28,931 bases of DNA, from positions 1-28,931 of IMG/VR virus record IMGVR_UViG_3300027736_000184; one strand, written 5' to 3'. Within the stretch, counting starts at the first letter, position 1, and each line of letters opens with the position of its first letter. The position numbers and the translations under genes are program-made. Positions 20,634-28,905 of this stretch are shown here, piece by piece. The notes under the pieces were generated by a model. That model worked only from the letters and a program-made list of their open reading frames with translations, had not been told where the DNA came from and did not search any database. Source of the DNA: a virus.

Positions 20634-21206
20634 ATGTCAAATGTAATTAATCAAATCAAAACCATTTTGGGAATGGAAGTAAAACTTGCCCAAATGAAGT
20701 TAGATAACGGAACGGTTTTAGAAGCTGAGGCTTTCGAAGCAGGTATGCCTATTTTCATCGTTAATGGTGAAGATAGAGTAGCTCTACCTGTAGGTGAGTA
20801 TACCTTAGAAGATGGTATGATGCTTATTGTAACAGAAGAAGGTATTATTGCTGAAATTAAAGAAGCTATGATGCCACAAACTGAAGCAGAAATGCCTGAA
20901 GTAGAAGTAGAAGTTGAACAAGAAATGTCAGAAACTTCAACTCCTAAAAAAGTTATCGAATCTACAATTAGAGAATCTCACTTTTCTAAAGAAGAAGTAG
21001 ACGCTTTAAAAGCAGAAATCGAAGCTTTAAAAACTGAATTAGCATCTTTAAAAGCTGTTGAAGTAGTAGAGGAAGTAGAATTATCTGCTCAACCTTTAGT
21101 ACACAACCCAGAAGCTAAATCTGAAGTTAAATTAAACTTATACTCACAATCAAGAACTAGAACTACTTTTGATACTGTGTTAAGTAAAATTGCAAATATT
21201 AAATAA
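20634..21206 (+). CDS. Probable capsid scaffolding protein
   Basis: The 190-aa protein has an N-terminal beta domain (VKLAQMKLDNGTVLEAEAFE, IVNGEDRVALPVGEYTLEDG), a Glu/Met-rich acidic linker (EVEVEVEQEMSET), a coiled coil (KEEVDALKAEIEALKTELAS) and a basic end with SRTRTTFDTVLSKIANI. Acidic linker, coiled coil and basic C-terminus are typical of scaffolds, where the tail binds the capsid protein. It lies 21 bases before the major capsid gene. The leader is highly AT-rich with no clear promoter box. Confidence 0.68.
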   Translation: MSNVINQIKTILGMEVKLAQMKLDNGTVLEAEAFEAGMPIFIVNGEDRVALPVGEYTLEDGMMLIVTEEGIIAEIKEAMMPQTEAEMPEVEVEVEQEMSETSTPKKVIESTIRESHFSKEEVDALKAEIEALKTELASLKAVEVVEEVELSAQPLVHNPEAKSEVKLNLYSQSRTRTTFDTVLSKIANIK

Positions 21207-21227
21207 TAACAAATTAAACATTAAAAA

Positions 21228-22181
21228 ATGGCTACTACAACTAGTATTACAACTACTTACGCTGGTGAATTTGCAGGTAAATATATTTCTGCTGCTTTAT
21301 TATCAGCTTCTACTATCGAAAACGGTGGTATTGAAGTAAAACCAAACATTAAATACAAAGAAGTAATTAAAAAAATCGCTACTGATGCTATCGTTAAAGA
21401 TGCAACTTGTGACTTTACTGCTACTTCTACTGTAACTTTAACTGAGAAAATTTTACAACCTGAAGAATTTCAAGTAAACTTACAACTTTGTAAAAAAGAC
21501 TTCCACTCAGATTGGGAAGCTGTACAAATGGGTTATTCTGCTTTTGATTCTTTGCCACCATCATTTGCTGATTTCATTTTATCTCACGTAGCTGCTAAAG
21601 TAGCTGAGAAAACAGAACAAAACATTTGGAAAGGTGTAACTGCTAACGCAGGAGAATTCAACGGAATTGCTACTTTAGTTGCTTTAGATGCTGCTTTACC
21701 TGCTGCTCAAGAGGTTGCTGGTACTACAGTTACTTCTTCTAACGTAGTTGCTGAGTTAGGAAAAGTAGTAGATGCTATTCCTGCTTCACTTTACGGAAAA
21801 GAAGATTTATATATCTATGTATCTCAAAATATTGCTAAAGCTTATGTACGTGCTTTAGGTGGTTTTGGTGCTTCAGGTTTAGGTGCTAATGGTACTAACG
21901 CTATGGGTACTCAATGGTGGAATAACGGAAGTTTATCATTTGACGGAATTAAACTTTTCGTTTGTAATGGTATGGCTGCTAACACTGCTATCGCTACTTT
22001 GAAAAGTAATTTATTCTTTGGAACGGGCTTACTTAACGATCTAAATACTGTGAAGTTGCTAGATATGCAAGATTTGGACGGATCAGAAAATGTGAGAGTA
22101 GTTGTACGTTTCACTGCAGGTGTACAATATGCTATTGTTGAGGATATCGTAACTTACGGAATCACTAACTCTGCTAACTAA
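21228..22181 (+). CDS. Major capsid protein
   Basis: The 317-aa protein is Ala/Thr/Gly-rich with few charged clusters and shows the pattern of HK97-fold capsid proteins of Bacteroidota phages, including EEFQVNLQLCKKDFHSDWEA, QNIWKGVTANAGEFNGIATL and a C-terminal MQDLDGSENVRVVVRFTAG. Codon usage favours gct, act, tct and aac, consistent with high expression. It follows the scaffold gene and is closed by a strong terminator, so the protease-to-capsid genes could form one late transcript. A stretch near 22017-22105 uses ttg, cta, gtg and acg more than its surroundings. Confidence 0.87.
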   Translation: MATTTSITTTYAGEFAGKYISAALLSASTIENGGIEVKPNIKYKEVIKKIATDAIVKDATCDFTATSTVTLTEKILQPEEFQVNLQLCKKDFHSDWEAVQMGYSAFDSLPPSFADFILSHVAAKVAEKTEQNIWKGVTANAGEFNGIATLVALDAALPAAQEVAGTTVTSSNVVAELGKVVDAIPASLYGKEDLYIYVSQNIAKAYVRALGGFGASGLGANGTNAMGTQWWNNGSLSFDGIKLFVCNGMAANTAIATLKSNLFFGTGLLNDLNTVKLLDMQDLDGSENVRVVVRFTAGVQYAIVEDIVTYGITNSAN

Positions 22182-22200
22182 TAATTAGCAAACTAACTTA

Positions 22201-22234
22201 AAAGGGTGGTGCAAAAACACCATCCTTTTTTTTT
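22201..22234 (+). terminator. Rho-independent terminator after the capsid gene
   Basis: An 8-bp stem GGGTGGTG (22204-22211) / CACCATCC (22218-22225), with one G-U pair and an A-rich loop, is followed by nine T. It is the strongest T tract in the window. Confidence 0.87.
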
Positions 22235-22263
22235 ACTAATAACTTAAAATAAATATATAAATT

Positions 22264-22791
22264 ATGGCTTGTGATATTTCATTAGGTAGAATCGAACCTT
22301 GTAAAGATTCAGTAGGTGGATTGAAAGCTGTTTATTTCGTAAATTATGGTGATGCTACAGGGTACACTTACAATGGCACTAATACAGATGTTATTGATGA
22401 TGTAGCTGGAACTCCAACAGCATACAAATACGATTTAAAAGGTGCTTCTACATTTACACAAAACGTAAATAGCTCTAGAGAAAATGGTACTACATTTTAC
22501 GAGCAAGTACTTGAACTAACATTTAAAAAATTATCTATTGTAGATAACAAACAACTTAAACTTATGGCTTATGGTAGACCACAAGTTATTGTTGAAGATA
22601 ACAATGGTAATTTCTTTTATTCAGGTTTAAAACACGGAATGGATGTAACTGGTGGGACTATCGTAACAGGTGGTGCTATGGGAGATTTAAGTGGATATAC
22701 TTTAACTCTTACAGGAATGGAGCCAGTACCAGCTAACTTTATCGGAGATACTTTAGCAGGTGCAGGGTTTACTGTAGTTTCAGGATCTTAA
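22264..22791 (+). CDS. Major tail protein (tail tube)
   Basis: The 175-aa protein starts MACDISLGRIEPCKDSVGG, the MAC-x-GR-x-EPCKD-x-GG opening I know from major tail proteins in Bacteroidota phages. It is beta-rich (STFTQNVNSSRENGTTFYEQ, FKKLSIVDNKQLKLMAYGR) and ends with YTLTLTGMEPVPANF. It would polymerise into the tail tube around the tape measure. Being isolated between two terminators suggests separately tuned, high expression. It lies 2.8 kb downstream of the tape measure instead of upstream, an unusual order. Confidence 0.8.
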   Translation: MACDISLGRIEPCKDSVGGLKAVYFVNYGDATGYTYNGTNTDVIDDVAGTPTAYKYDLKGASTFTQNVNSSRENGTTFYEQVLELTFKKLSIVDNKQLKLMAYGRPQVIVEDNNGNFFYSGLKHGMDVTGGTIVTGGAMGDLSGYTLTLTGMEPVPANFIGDTLAGAGFTVVSGS

Positions 22792-22811
22792 TATTTAATT
22801 ATATTACTTTT

Positions 22812-22839
22812 AAAGGGTGGCTAATTGCTACCCTTTTTT
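22812..22839 (+). terminator. Rho-independent terminator after the major tail gene
   Basis: Stem GGGTGGC (22815-22821) / GCTACCC (22827-22833), one G-U pair, loop TAATT, followed by six T. A weak promoter-like CAAATTTG (22848-22855) lies just downstream, before the next gene. Confidence 0.85.
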
Positions 22840-22882
22840 AGTTATAACAAATTTGTAGTTTTTTAATTTTTAAAATAAAACA

Positions 22883-23212
22883 ATGATAATACTAAAAGAA
22901 CAGGAAGGAGTACAAACATTAAAATTAGCAATTAATGGCTGCAGTGCTACTTCAATAGTTTTAGTAGATGAAGAAACTAATTTAGAAACTGAAATTAATT
23001 GTGAGTTTTATATATCTGCTTACTATATGGAAATTAATGTAGTATTAGATGTAAAAGAAAATAAATACTATACAGTTAAAGTTAAAAATGATACTGAAGT
23101 AGTTTATACAGGTTTAGCTTTTTGTACAAATCAAGATATTGTAGATTACACTATAAACAAAAATGTTTACACAGAACATACTACAGATAACGAATTTATA
23201 ATTTATGAATAA
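22883..23212 (+). CDS. Virion-associated beta protein, 109 aa
   Basis: The protein is almost entirely beta strand (MIILKEQEGVQTLKLAINGC, KYYTVKVKNDTEVVYTGLAF), with CTNQDIVDYTIN and a closing DNEFIIYE. It resembles small proteins beside portal or capsid genes in Bacteroidota phages, perhaps an Ig-like head decoration or connector part; this is from memory of the pattern. It overlaps the portal gene by 8 bases. Confidence 0.6.
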   Translation: MIILKEQEGVQTLKLAINGCSATSIVLVDEETNLETEINCEFYISAYYMEINVVLDVKENKYYTVKVKNDTEVVYTGLAFCTNQDIVDYTINKNVYTEHTTDNEFIIYE

Positions 23213-24995
23213 TATCCACATTTTAAATTTAAGTGCTTATACTTCTCCGATAATAGAGGAAAGCAAGAATAAAGATTTTGTACAATATGGTGCAGATAAT
23301 AACTATTTTCAATACTTAATTGATAGATTTCTTTACTCTAATACTAACCACGCTATTATTACAGGTGTAACTAATATGGTTTATGGTAAAGGTATTGCTG
23401 CTACTGATTCTAATAGAAAGCCTGATCAATATGCACAAATGATTTCCTTAATAAAAGGAGATTGTTTAAAAAGAGTAGCTTTAGAAAGAAAGCTTTTAGG
23501 AATGGCTGCTATGCAGGTAGTTTACTCAAAAGGTAAAGTTACTAGAATAGACCACTTCCCTATGCAAACCTTAAGAGCTGAAAAATGCAACGATAAAGGA
23601 GAGATTGAAGCTTGGTACTATCACCACGATTGGAGTAAATATAGAAATGGTGATGTATTAAAACGTATTCCTGCTTTTGGTTTTGGTAACGGAAACGAAG
23701 TAGAACTTTATATAGTTAAGCCTTATATTAGTGGATATTATTATTATACACCTATTGACTATTCAGGTGCTTTACCTTATGCTAAATTAGAAGAAGAAAT
23801 TGCAGATTATTTAATTAATGATGTAATGAATGGTTTTAGTGGTACTAAAGTTATCAACTTCAATAACAATATACCACCTGAAGAAAAAAGACAAGAAATT
23901 GCAAATGATGTTAAGCGTAAATTAACAGGTGCTAAAGGAGATAAAGTAATAGTTTCGTTTAACGCTTCACAAGAGAATAAAACTACTGTAGATGATATTC
24001 CTTTAAACGATGCACCTGCTCACTATGAGTATTTATCTACTGAATGTTTTGAAAAGTTAATTGTAGGTCACAGAGTAACTTCTCCAATGCTTTTAGGTAT
24101 TAGAGATACAGGTGGTGGTTTAAGCAATAACGCAGATGAAATTGAAACAGCAACTAGATTATTTGATAATATTGTTATTAGACCTTATCAATTAGAAATA
24201 ATAGATGCCTTAGATGTTATTTTAGCAGTTAATGGTATATCATTAAACTTATATTTTAAAACAATACAGCCTTTAGATTTTATCGATGTTAATACTGCTA
24301 ATGCTACAACTAATGAAGAAGAAACTGGAGTTAAAATGGCTGCAGTATGTTGTGCAAGTGATAAAGATACTTCTGTGGATTTAGCAGATGCTTTAACTGA
24401 AAAAGGCGAAGTATTAGGTGCTGAATGGTTTTTAATTGATGAAAGCGAAGTAGATTTAGATGCAGAAGAAGAATTAGATGCAGAAATTAACTTCTTAAAC
24501 AACAAAGGTAAAAAAGATAAAAATTTACTTTCTAAATTAGTTGATTTAGCTTCTACTATTACAGGTAGACCTAATTCAAGTTCTAATCAAGATGAAAATA
24601 TAGATGGTATTCGTTTTATTACACGCTATAAATATAGTGGTGATGAAACAGGAGAAAGAGAATTTTGTAAAAGAATGTTAGCAGCTGATAAACTTTACAG
24701 AAAAGAAGATATAGAGCAAACTTCTTCTAATGAAGTCAATCCTGGACAAGGTCACAATGGTAATAATTATGATTTATTTCTTTACAAAGGTGGAGTAAAT
24801 TGTAAGCACAAATGGTTAAGACAAACTTACGTTTCTTTTGATAATGTAAATATAGATGTAAATAACCCTAATGCTACAACTATTTCAACTAATAAAGCAG
24901 AAAAATACGGATATAGAGTAAGAAATGATAAAGAAGTAGCTATGAAACCTTACGATATGCCTAATCACGGACACCACCCAAATTATAACAAATAG
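23205..24995 (+). CDS. Portal protein with C-terminal Cys/His extension
   Basis: The first 400 residues of 596 form a portal-like protein: DFVQYGADNNYFQYLIDRFL, a region with LPYAKLEEEIADYLINDVMN, and HRVTSPMLLGIRDTGGGLSN, the last being typical of the portal crown/stem. An acidic linker (DLDAEEELDAEINFL) leads to a distinct C-terminal domain (about 467-575) with ITRYKYSGDETGEREFCKRM, LYRKEDI and GGVNCKHKWLRQTY. In many phages this last domain is found at the end of minor head proteins; here it appears fused to the portal. The portal forms the dodecameric DNA gate with TerL. Confidence 0.8.
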   Translation: MNNIHILNLSAYTSPIIEESKNKDFVQYGADNNYFQYLIDRFLYSNTNHAIITGVTNMVYGKGIAATDSNRKPDQYAQMISLIKGDCLKRVALERKLLGMAAMQVVYSKGKVTRIDHFPMQTLRAEKCNDKGEIEAWYYHHDWSKYRNGDVLKRIPAFGFGNGNEVELYIVKPYISGYYYYTPIDYSGALPYAKLEEEIADYLINDVMNGFSGTKVINFNNNIPPEEKRQEIANDVKRKLTGAKGDKVIVSFNASQENKTTVDDIPLNDAPAHYEYLSTECFEKLIVGHRVTSPMLLGIRDTGGGLSNNADEIETATRLFDNIVIRPYQLEIIDALDVILAVNGISLNLYFKTIQPLDFIDVNTANATTNEEETGVKMAAVCCASDKDTSVDLADALTEKGEVLGAEWFLIDESEVDLDAEEELDAEINFLNNKGKKDKNLLSKLVDLASTITGRPNSSSNQDENIDGIRFITRYKYSGDETGEREFCKRMLAADKLYRKEDIEQTSSNEVNPGQGHNGNNYDLFLYKGGVNCKHKWLRQTYVSFDNVNIDVNNPNATTISTNKAEKYGYRVRNDKEVAMKPYDMPNHGHHPNYNK

Positions 24996-24997
24996 AT

Positions 24998-25510
24998 ATG
25001 GCTTACGCACTATTAATTTCTACAGAGGATATTAAAAAGTTTACTATTCTAAATGGTAATTTAGATGTAGATGATTTTATACAATATATAAAAATAGCAC
25101 AGGATGTTACTATCCAAAATTATTTAGGTACTGATTTATACAATAAATTCCAGGATCTTATAATTTCAGGTGATATTAATGAAGCAGAGTTTTTAAGCTA
25201 TAAAACGCTTTTAAACACTTATATTAAACCAATGCACATACACTGGAGTATGGTTTATTATTTACCATTTGCATCTTATACAATAGCTAATAAAGGAGTA
25301 TTTAAACATACTTCTGAGAATGCTAATACTTTAGAGAAGTTAGAAATAGATTATTTAGTAGAAAAGGAAAGAGATATTGCAGAACATTACACTCAAAGGT
25401 TTATTGATTATATGTGTTTTCAGCAATCGGAATTCCCTGAGTACACTTCTAATTCAAATGAAGATATGAATCCTGATACAAATAATTTCTATGGAAGTTG
25501 GGTGCTTTAA
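24998..25510 (+). CDS. Head-tail connector protein (DUF6712-like)
   Basis: The 170-aa protein has the pattern MAYALLISTEDIKKFTILNG, DDFIQYIKIAQDVTIQNYLG then TDLYNKFQDL of the DUF6712 type, which I associate with head completion or adaptor proteins in Bacteroidota phages. It is all-helical, as gp6-like adaptors are, with a central YIKPMHIHWSMVYYLPFASY. It lies 2 bases after the portal gene, where a connector is expected. The acidic C-terminus (EDMNPDTNNFYGSW) may reach toward the next component. Confidence 0.75.
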   Translation: MAYALLISTEDIKKFTILNGNLDVDDFIQYIKIAQDVTIQNYLGTDLYNKFQDLIISGDINEAEFLSYKTLLNTYIKPMHIHWSMVYYLPFASYTIANKGVFKHTSENANTLEKLEIDYLVEKERDIAEHYTQRFIDYMCFQQSEFPEYTSNSNEDMNPDTNNFYGSWVL

Positions 25511-25622
25511 AAAACAAAGAAAGAAAGTAGGTAATTATAAGCCTAAAGAACAAAACAAAGAAAAACTACAAATATTTTTAACTAAGTTAGAAAAAAATGG
25601 GACTGAATTTTCAAAATATTAA
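25491..25622 (+). CDS. Small basic protein in an alternative frame, 43 aa
   Basis: The ORF reads MEVGCFKKQRKKVGNYKPKE and ends QIFLTKLEKNGTEFSKY. It overlaps the connector gene by 20 bases and the next gene by 26 bases, bridging an otherwise empty 86-base gap. Overlaps of this kind are common here, but the length is short and the AT-rich sequence makes chance ORFs possible. Function unknown. Confidence 0.45.
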   Translation: MEVGCFKKQRKKVGNYKPKEQNKEKLQIFLTKLEKNGTEFSKY

Positions 25623-25932
25623 AGGTGATACTTTCGAACAAGTAAACTTTGAAGTAAAAATAAACGATGTAGCAGTAGATTTAACTGATGCAGTTATTCG
25701 TATGCAACTTAGAAAAGAATATGGTGGTGTAATTGCTTTATCTTTAACTTCAGTTGCTAATGCTGGTATAACTATTACATCTCCTGCAAATGGTTTGTTT
25801 AAAATAAATAAACAAGTTATAGATGTAGCACCTTATAATTACATTTACGATATTGAAATTCATTTTGATAATGGAGATATTAAGACTTGGATCAGTGGTA
25901 ACTTTCTAATTTTAGCAGATGTCACAAGATAA
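25597..25932 (+). CDS. Baseplate/tail accessory protein, 111 aa
   Basis: The protein starts MGLNFQNIKGDTFEQVNFEV and carries DLTDAVIRMQLRKEYGG and NYIYDIEIHFDNGDIKTW. The GDTF opening, a Dx-IRMQLR strand and a DI-x-D-GDIKTW strand resemble the N-terminal domain of upper-baseplate proteins (BppU-like), which join fibres to the tail. It overlaps the fibre gene by 14 bases, which fits a fibre-attachment part. The call is by pattern only. Confidence 0.62.
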   Translation: MGLNFQNIKGDTFEQVNFEVKINDVAVDLTDAVIRMQLRKEYGGVIALSLTSVANAGITITSPANGLFKINKQVIDVAPYNYIYDIEIHFDNGDIKTWISGNFLILADVTR

Positions 25933-27985
25933 TATAAATATAAACATACAGGAAACTAACGATATTATTAATATTGTAAGCTCGGAAACTACTGAAGTTA
26001 TTGATATTAATGTAGGTGAAACTGTAGAAGAAGTTACTTTAAATATTACTGAGGAGATTATTCAGGTAAATATTAATAAAGTTACAGGTGGTGGTGGAAA
26101 TCAAACTTTAGCAGAAACTTTAGCGTTAGGAAATGTAACAGGTGGCGAAAATATTGTTATAAATAATGCTGATTCTATTCAATTAGAAAATTCATCAACA
26201 CTAAAAAAAGGTACTTATAATTATGGTGGTAATGGTGGTATTTCTCGTATATGCTCAAATAATTATGAGGATATGTGGCAAGATGGATTTAGACACGTAT
26301 TCGATCAAAGTGGCTTTATAAGAAATTCAACTAATTGTTTTGATATAGTACCTGATTCATCTTTTGATGTTACATTAAGATTTAAAATTGGTTCTATTTG
26401 GACTTTAGATAATGGAACTAATTATATTTGTACTGATGCTACTGAAGGTGATGCAGTTTGGGAGCTTTACAATGTAATACCAACTAACACAAGTGATTTA
26501 ACTAATGATAGTAATTTTGTATCAGATGCTAGTTATGTGCATACTGATAACAATTTTACTACTGCAGAACAAACTAAATTAGCAGGTATTGAAGTAGGTG
26601 CTGAAGTTAATGTAAATGCTGATTGGAATGCTACAAGTGGTGATGCTGAAATTTTAAATAAACCAAGTATTCCTGCAGCACAAATTCAATCAGATTGGAA
26701 TCAAACTAATAATGTTTCTTTAGATTTTATTAAAAATAAACCTACTATTCCGTCTATTAGTGGGTTAGTTCCATATACAGGTGCTACTTCTGATTTAGAT
26801 TTAGGAAGTAAAAATTTAAAATCTAATAACATATTTGAAGGTTTTAGTTCAATTGTAGCTTCAGGTACATTAATAACTTTAACTATTGATTCAGTACCTA
26901 CTTATGTAGTAACAGGAAGTGGTGGACAAACTATTAAATTACCAAACGCAACTACTTTACCGAATGGTGCTGTATATTATTTTAATAATAATCAAAGTAG
27001 TGGAGCAATAACTATAAATAATAATTCTAATACTTTAATAGCTTCAGTTCCTAGTGGTGGTTTTACTCAAATTACTTTATTATCAAATGCAATAGCAGCA
27101 GGTAGTTGGGAAAGACACGAACAAGCACCTTCTAATGTAAGTTGGAGTACTAATACTTTTGATTATCCTGGCTCAATAACTTCTGCAACTTGGAATGGTG
27201 TATCTATTGCAGATAATAGAATAGCAAGTGCTTCAACTTGGAATGCTAAACAAGATGCTTTAGTTAGTGGTACAAATATTAAAACTATAAATTCTACTTC
27301 AGTTTTAGGTAGTGGAAATATATCTACAGGTACAGTTACCTCAGTTTCTGCTTTAACTTTAGGAACAACAGGAAGTGATTTATCTTCCTCAGTTGCTAAT
27401 GGAACTACAACACCTGTAATCACTTTAAATGTACCTACTGCTTCTGCAACAAATAGAGGTGTATTAAGTTCAGCAGATTGGACTACATTTAATAATAAAC
27501 AAAATGCTTTAGGATATACTCCTTATAGATTTTCAAATGCTTCTTGGTCAACAGTAACAGGGACAACTTCTAAAACTGTGGTTGCTACAACTACAATAGC
27601 AGCTAATACATTTAATTCAACGGATATAATGAAATTAGCATTTAGAGTTAGTAAAACAGTTGCCGCTTCGTCTACAACAATAAGAATAGAAATAAACACA
27701 ACCAATACAATTACAGGGGCTACTATTATTGCTGCTTATGGTATGGCATCTGGAGTAACTTTTGCAAATTTACAACGCACAATATCAATAAATGGAGGTA
27801 CAACTGCGGGAGTTAGTGCATCAATTACAAATATTATTAATGATTTTGCTATAAGTTCTACAGCTTCATTTTTAACAACAATATCTTCTTATAATGTTGC
27901 CAATCCTTTATATGTATTTTTTACAGTTCAAAATGGAGCAACAGGAGACTCGACAACTTTTGACTTTGCTAATATAACAAACTAA
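25919..27985 (+). CDS. Tail fibre / receptor-binding protein, 688 aa
   Basis: The N-terminal 50 residues are an acidic beta segment (NININIQETNDIINIVSSET); a Gly-rich turn (VTGGGGNQT) follows. The middle holds fibre repeats: TNTSDLTNDSNFVSDASYVH, TTAEQTKLAGIEVGAEVNVN, and two copies of a DWN...NKP-I element (ADWNATSGDAEILNKPSI and SDWNQTNNVSLDFIKNKPTI). WNAKQDALVSGTNIKTIN and RGVLSSADWTTFNNKQNALG are trimeric-fibre shaft motifs seen in many phages. The last about 150 residues (from YRFSNASW) form a Ser/Thr/Ala-rich distal domain, probably binding the receptor, with codons (gcc, tcg, gcg) rare in the rest of the gene. Confidence 0.85.
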   Translation: MSQDNININIQETNDIINIVSSETTEVIDINVGETVEEVTLNITEEIIQVNINKVTGGGGNQTLAETLALGNVTGGENIVINNADSIQLENSSTLKKGTYNYGGNGGISRICSNNYEDMWQDGFRHVFDQSGFIRNSTNCFDIVPDSSFDVTLRFKIGSIWTLDNGTNYICTDATEGDAVWELYNVIPTNTSDLTNDSNFVSDASYVHTDNNFTTAEQTKLAGIEVGAEVNVNADWNATSGDAEILNKPSIPAAQIQSDWNQTNNVSLDFIKNKPTIPSISGLVPYTGATSDLDLGSKNLKSNNIFEGFSSIVASGTLITLTIDSVPTYVVTGSGGQTIKLPNATTLPNGAVYYFNNNQSSGAITINNNSNTLIASVPSGGFTQITLLSNAIAAGSWERHEQAPSNVSWSTNTFDYPGSITSATWNGVSIADNRIASASTWNAKQDALVSGTNIKTINSTSVLGSGNISTGTVTSVSALTLGTTGSDLSSSVANGTTTPVITLNVPTASATNRGVLSSADWTTFNNKQNALGYTPYRFSNASWSTVTGTTSKTVVATTTIAANTFNSTDIMKLAFRVSKTVAASSTTIRIEINTTNTITGATIIAAYGMASGVTFANLQRTISINGGTTAGVSASITNIINDFAISSTASFLTTISSYNVANPLYVFFTVQNGATGDSTTFDFANITN

Positions 27986-28146
27986 TGAAATCAATAATAG
28001 ATAAATATACAGGTCAATTAATATGTGCAACAACAATTCAGTTAGAATTGTTTGAAAATGAAATATTAATTGATGAACTTTTAACTGAAGTTATGGGAAA
28101 CCCTTATTTTGATTTTGATACAAGAACTTTTTATAATAAAATTTAA
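27985..28146 (+). CDS. Small protein after the fibre, 53 aa
   Basis: The sequence MKSIIDKYTGQLICATTIQL continues ELFENEILIDELLTEVMGNP and ends YFDFDTRTFYNKI. It overlaps the fibre stop by one base (TAATG), so is likely co-translated. Position and acidic alpha/beta look fit a fibre assembly chaperone, a common companion of distal fibre genes, but there is no sequence proof. Confidence 0.65.
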   Translation: MKSIIDKYTGQLICATTIQLELFENEILIDELLTEVMGNPYFDFDTRTFYNKI

Positions 28147-28149
28147 TAT

Positions 28150-28323
28150 ATGATACAAAAAACTAATATACAGGGAATAATAGCAGTTATTATTATAACA
28201 GTAGGTTTATATATACTTGGGTGGGATAATGCTTCTAACGATGTTAGAATAGCTGTAGTAGGTTTAATGGGTAGCGTTATAGGTTACTATTTCGGAAGTT
28301 CAAAACAAAATAGAAATGAATAA
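28150..28323 (+). CDS. Holin-like two-helix membrane protein, 57 aa
   Basis: Two hydrophobic helices are clear: GIIAVIIITVGLYILGW (about residues 9-25) and VRIAVVGLMGSVIGYYFG (about 32-49), separated by a short polar turn DNASND and followed by a charged tail SSKQNRNE. Size and hairpin topology fit a small holin. It is followed by another membrane protein with an 8-base overlap and then by the DUF5675 gene, completing a lysis cassette. Confidence 0.65.
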   Translation: MIQKTNIQGIIAVIIITVGLYILGWDNASNDVRIAVVGLMGSVIGYYFGSSKQNRNE

Positions 28324-28516
28324 TCAAGATCACAACGCAATATCAATAGGTTTTGGTAGTGTACTATCAATATTCTCTTATATTGCAGAAAACCCATTTA
28401 TACAGGATGGTACTCAATTATTAAAAGTAGTTGTGTTTGGTATTGTCGGTGGTGCTATGGGATATTTTGGTAAATTAATAGCGATTGAAATACATAAAAA
28501 ATTAAAGAAAAAATGA
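28316..28516 (+). CDS. Second holin-like membrane protein, 66 aa
   Basis: Hydrophobic stretches AISIGFGSVLSIFSYI (about 8-23) and LLKVVVFGIVGGAMGYFG (about 35-52) are followed by a strongly basic C-terminus (EIHKKLKKK), the usual holin charge pattern. The gene overlaps both its neighbours (8 and 4 bases). It may be the holin proper, with the preceding protein an antiholin or partner, or the reverse. Confidence 0.68.
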   Translation: MNNQDHNAISIGFGSVLSIFSYIAENPFIQDGTQLLKVVVFGIVGGAMGYFGKLIAIEIHKKLKKK

Positions 28517-28905
28517 AACTATTATTAAAAAGAATTCATAAAACAGATAAATCTACTATTGGTGAATTATATATTGATGGTAAATTTGAATGTTATACTT
28601 TAGAAGATGTAGAGCGTAAAGATAAAGTATATGGTAAAACAGCTATTCCTAAAGGTAGTTACGAAGTAATTATGAATATGTCTAATAGATTTAAAAAGTT
28701 AATGCCTTTGCTATTAAATGTACCTAATTACGAAGGTGTAAGAATTCACACTGGTAATAAAGCTGAAGATACTGAAGGTTGTATATTATTAGGTAAAACT
28801 AGAGGAATTGATTTTATAGGTAACTCTAAAAAAGCTGTAGCTGATTTTTATATTAAATTAGAAAAAGAATTAAAAACTAAAAAAGTAACTTTAACAATTG
28901 AATAA
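28513..28905 (+). CDS. DUF5675 family protein, probable endolysin
   Basis: The 130-aa protein shows the DUF5675 signature: LYIDGKFECYTLEDVERKD, VYGKTAIPKGSYEV, SNRFKKLMPLLLNVPNYEGV and IHTGNKAEDTEGCILLG. His79, Gly81 and Cys90 in RIHTGN...DTEGC are arranged like the His-x-x-Gly...S-x-GC active site of L,D-transpeptidase folds. Because it follows two holin-like genes, a role in cutting or remodelling peptidoglycan is likely, though direct evidence for the family is limited as far as I know. The gene is complete here; its 3' end is repeated at the start of the window with one substitution. Confidence 0.8.
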   Translation: MKLLLKRIHKTDKSTIGELYIDGKFECYTLEDVERKDKVYGKTAIPKGSYEVIMNMSNRFKKLMPLLLNVPNYEGVRIHTGNKAEDTEGCILLGKTRGIDFIGNSKKAVADFYIKLEKELKTKKVTLTIE

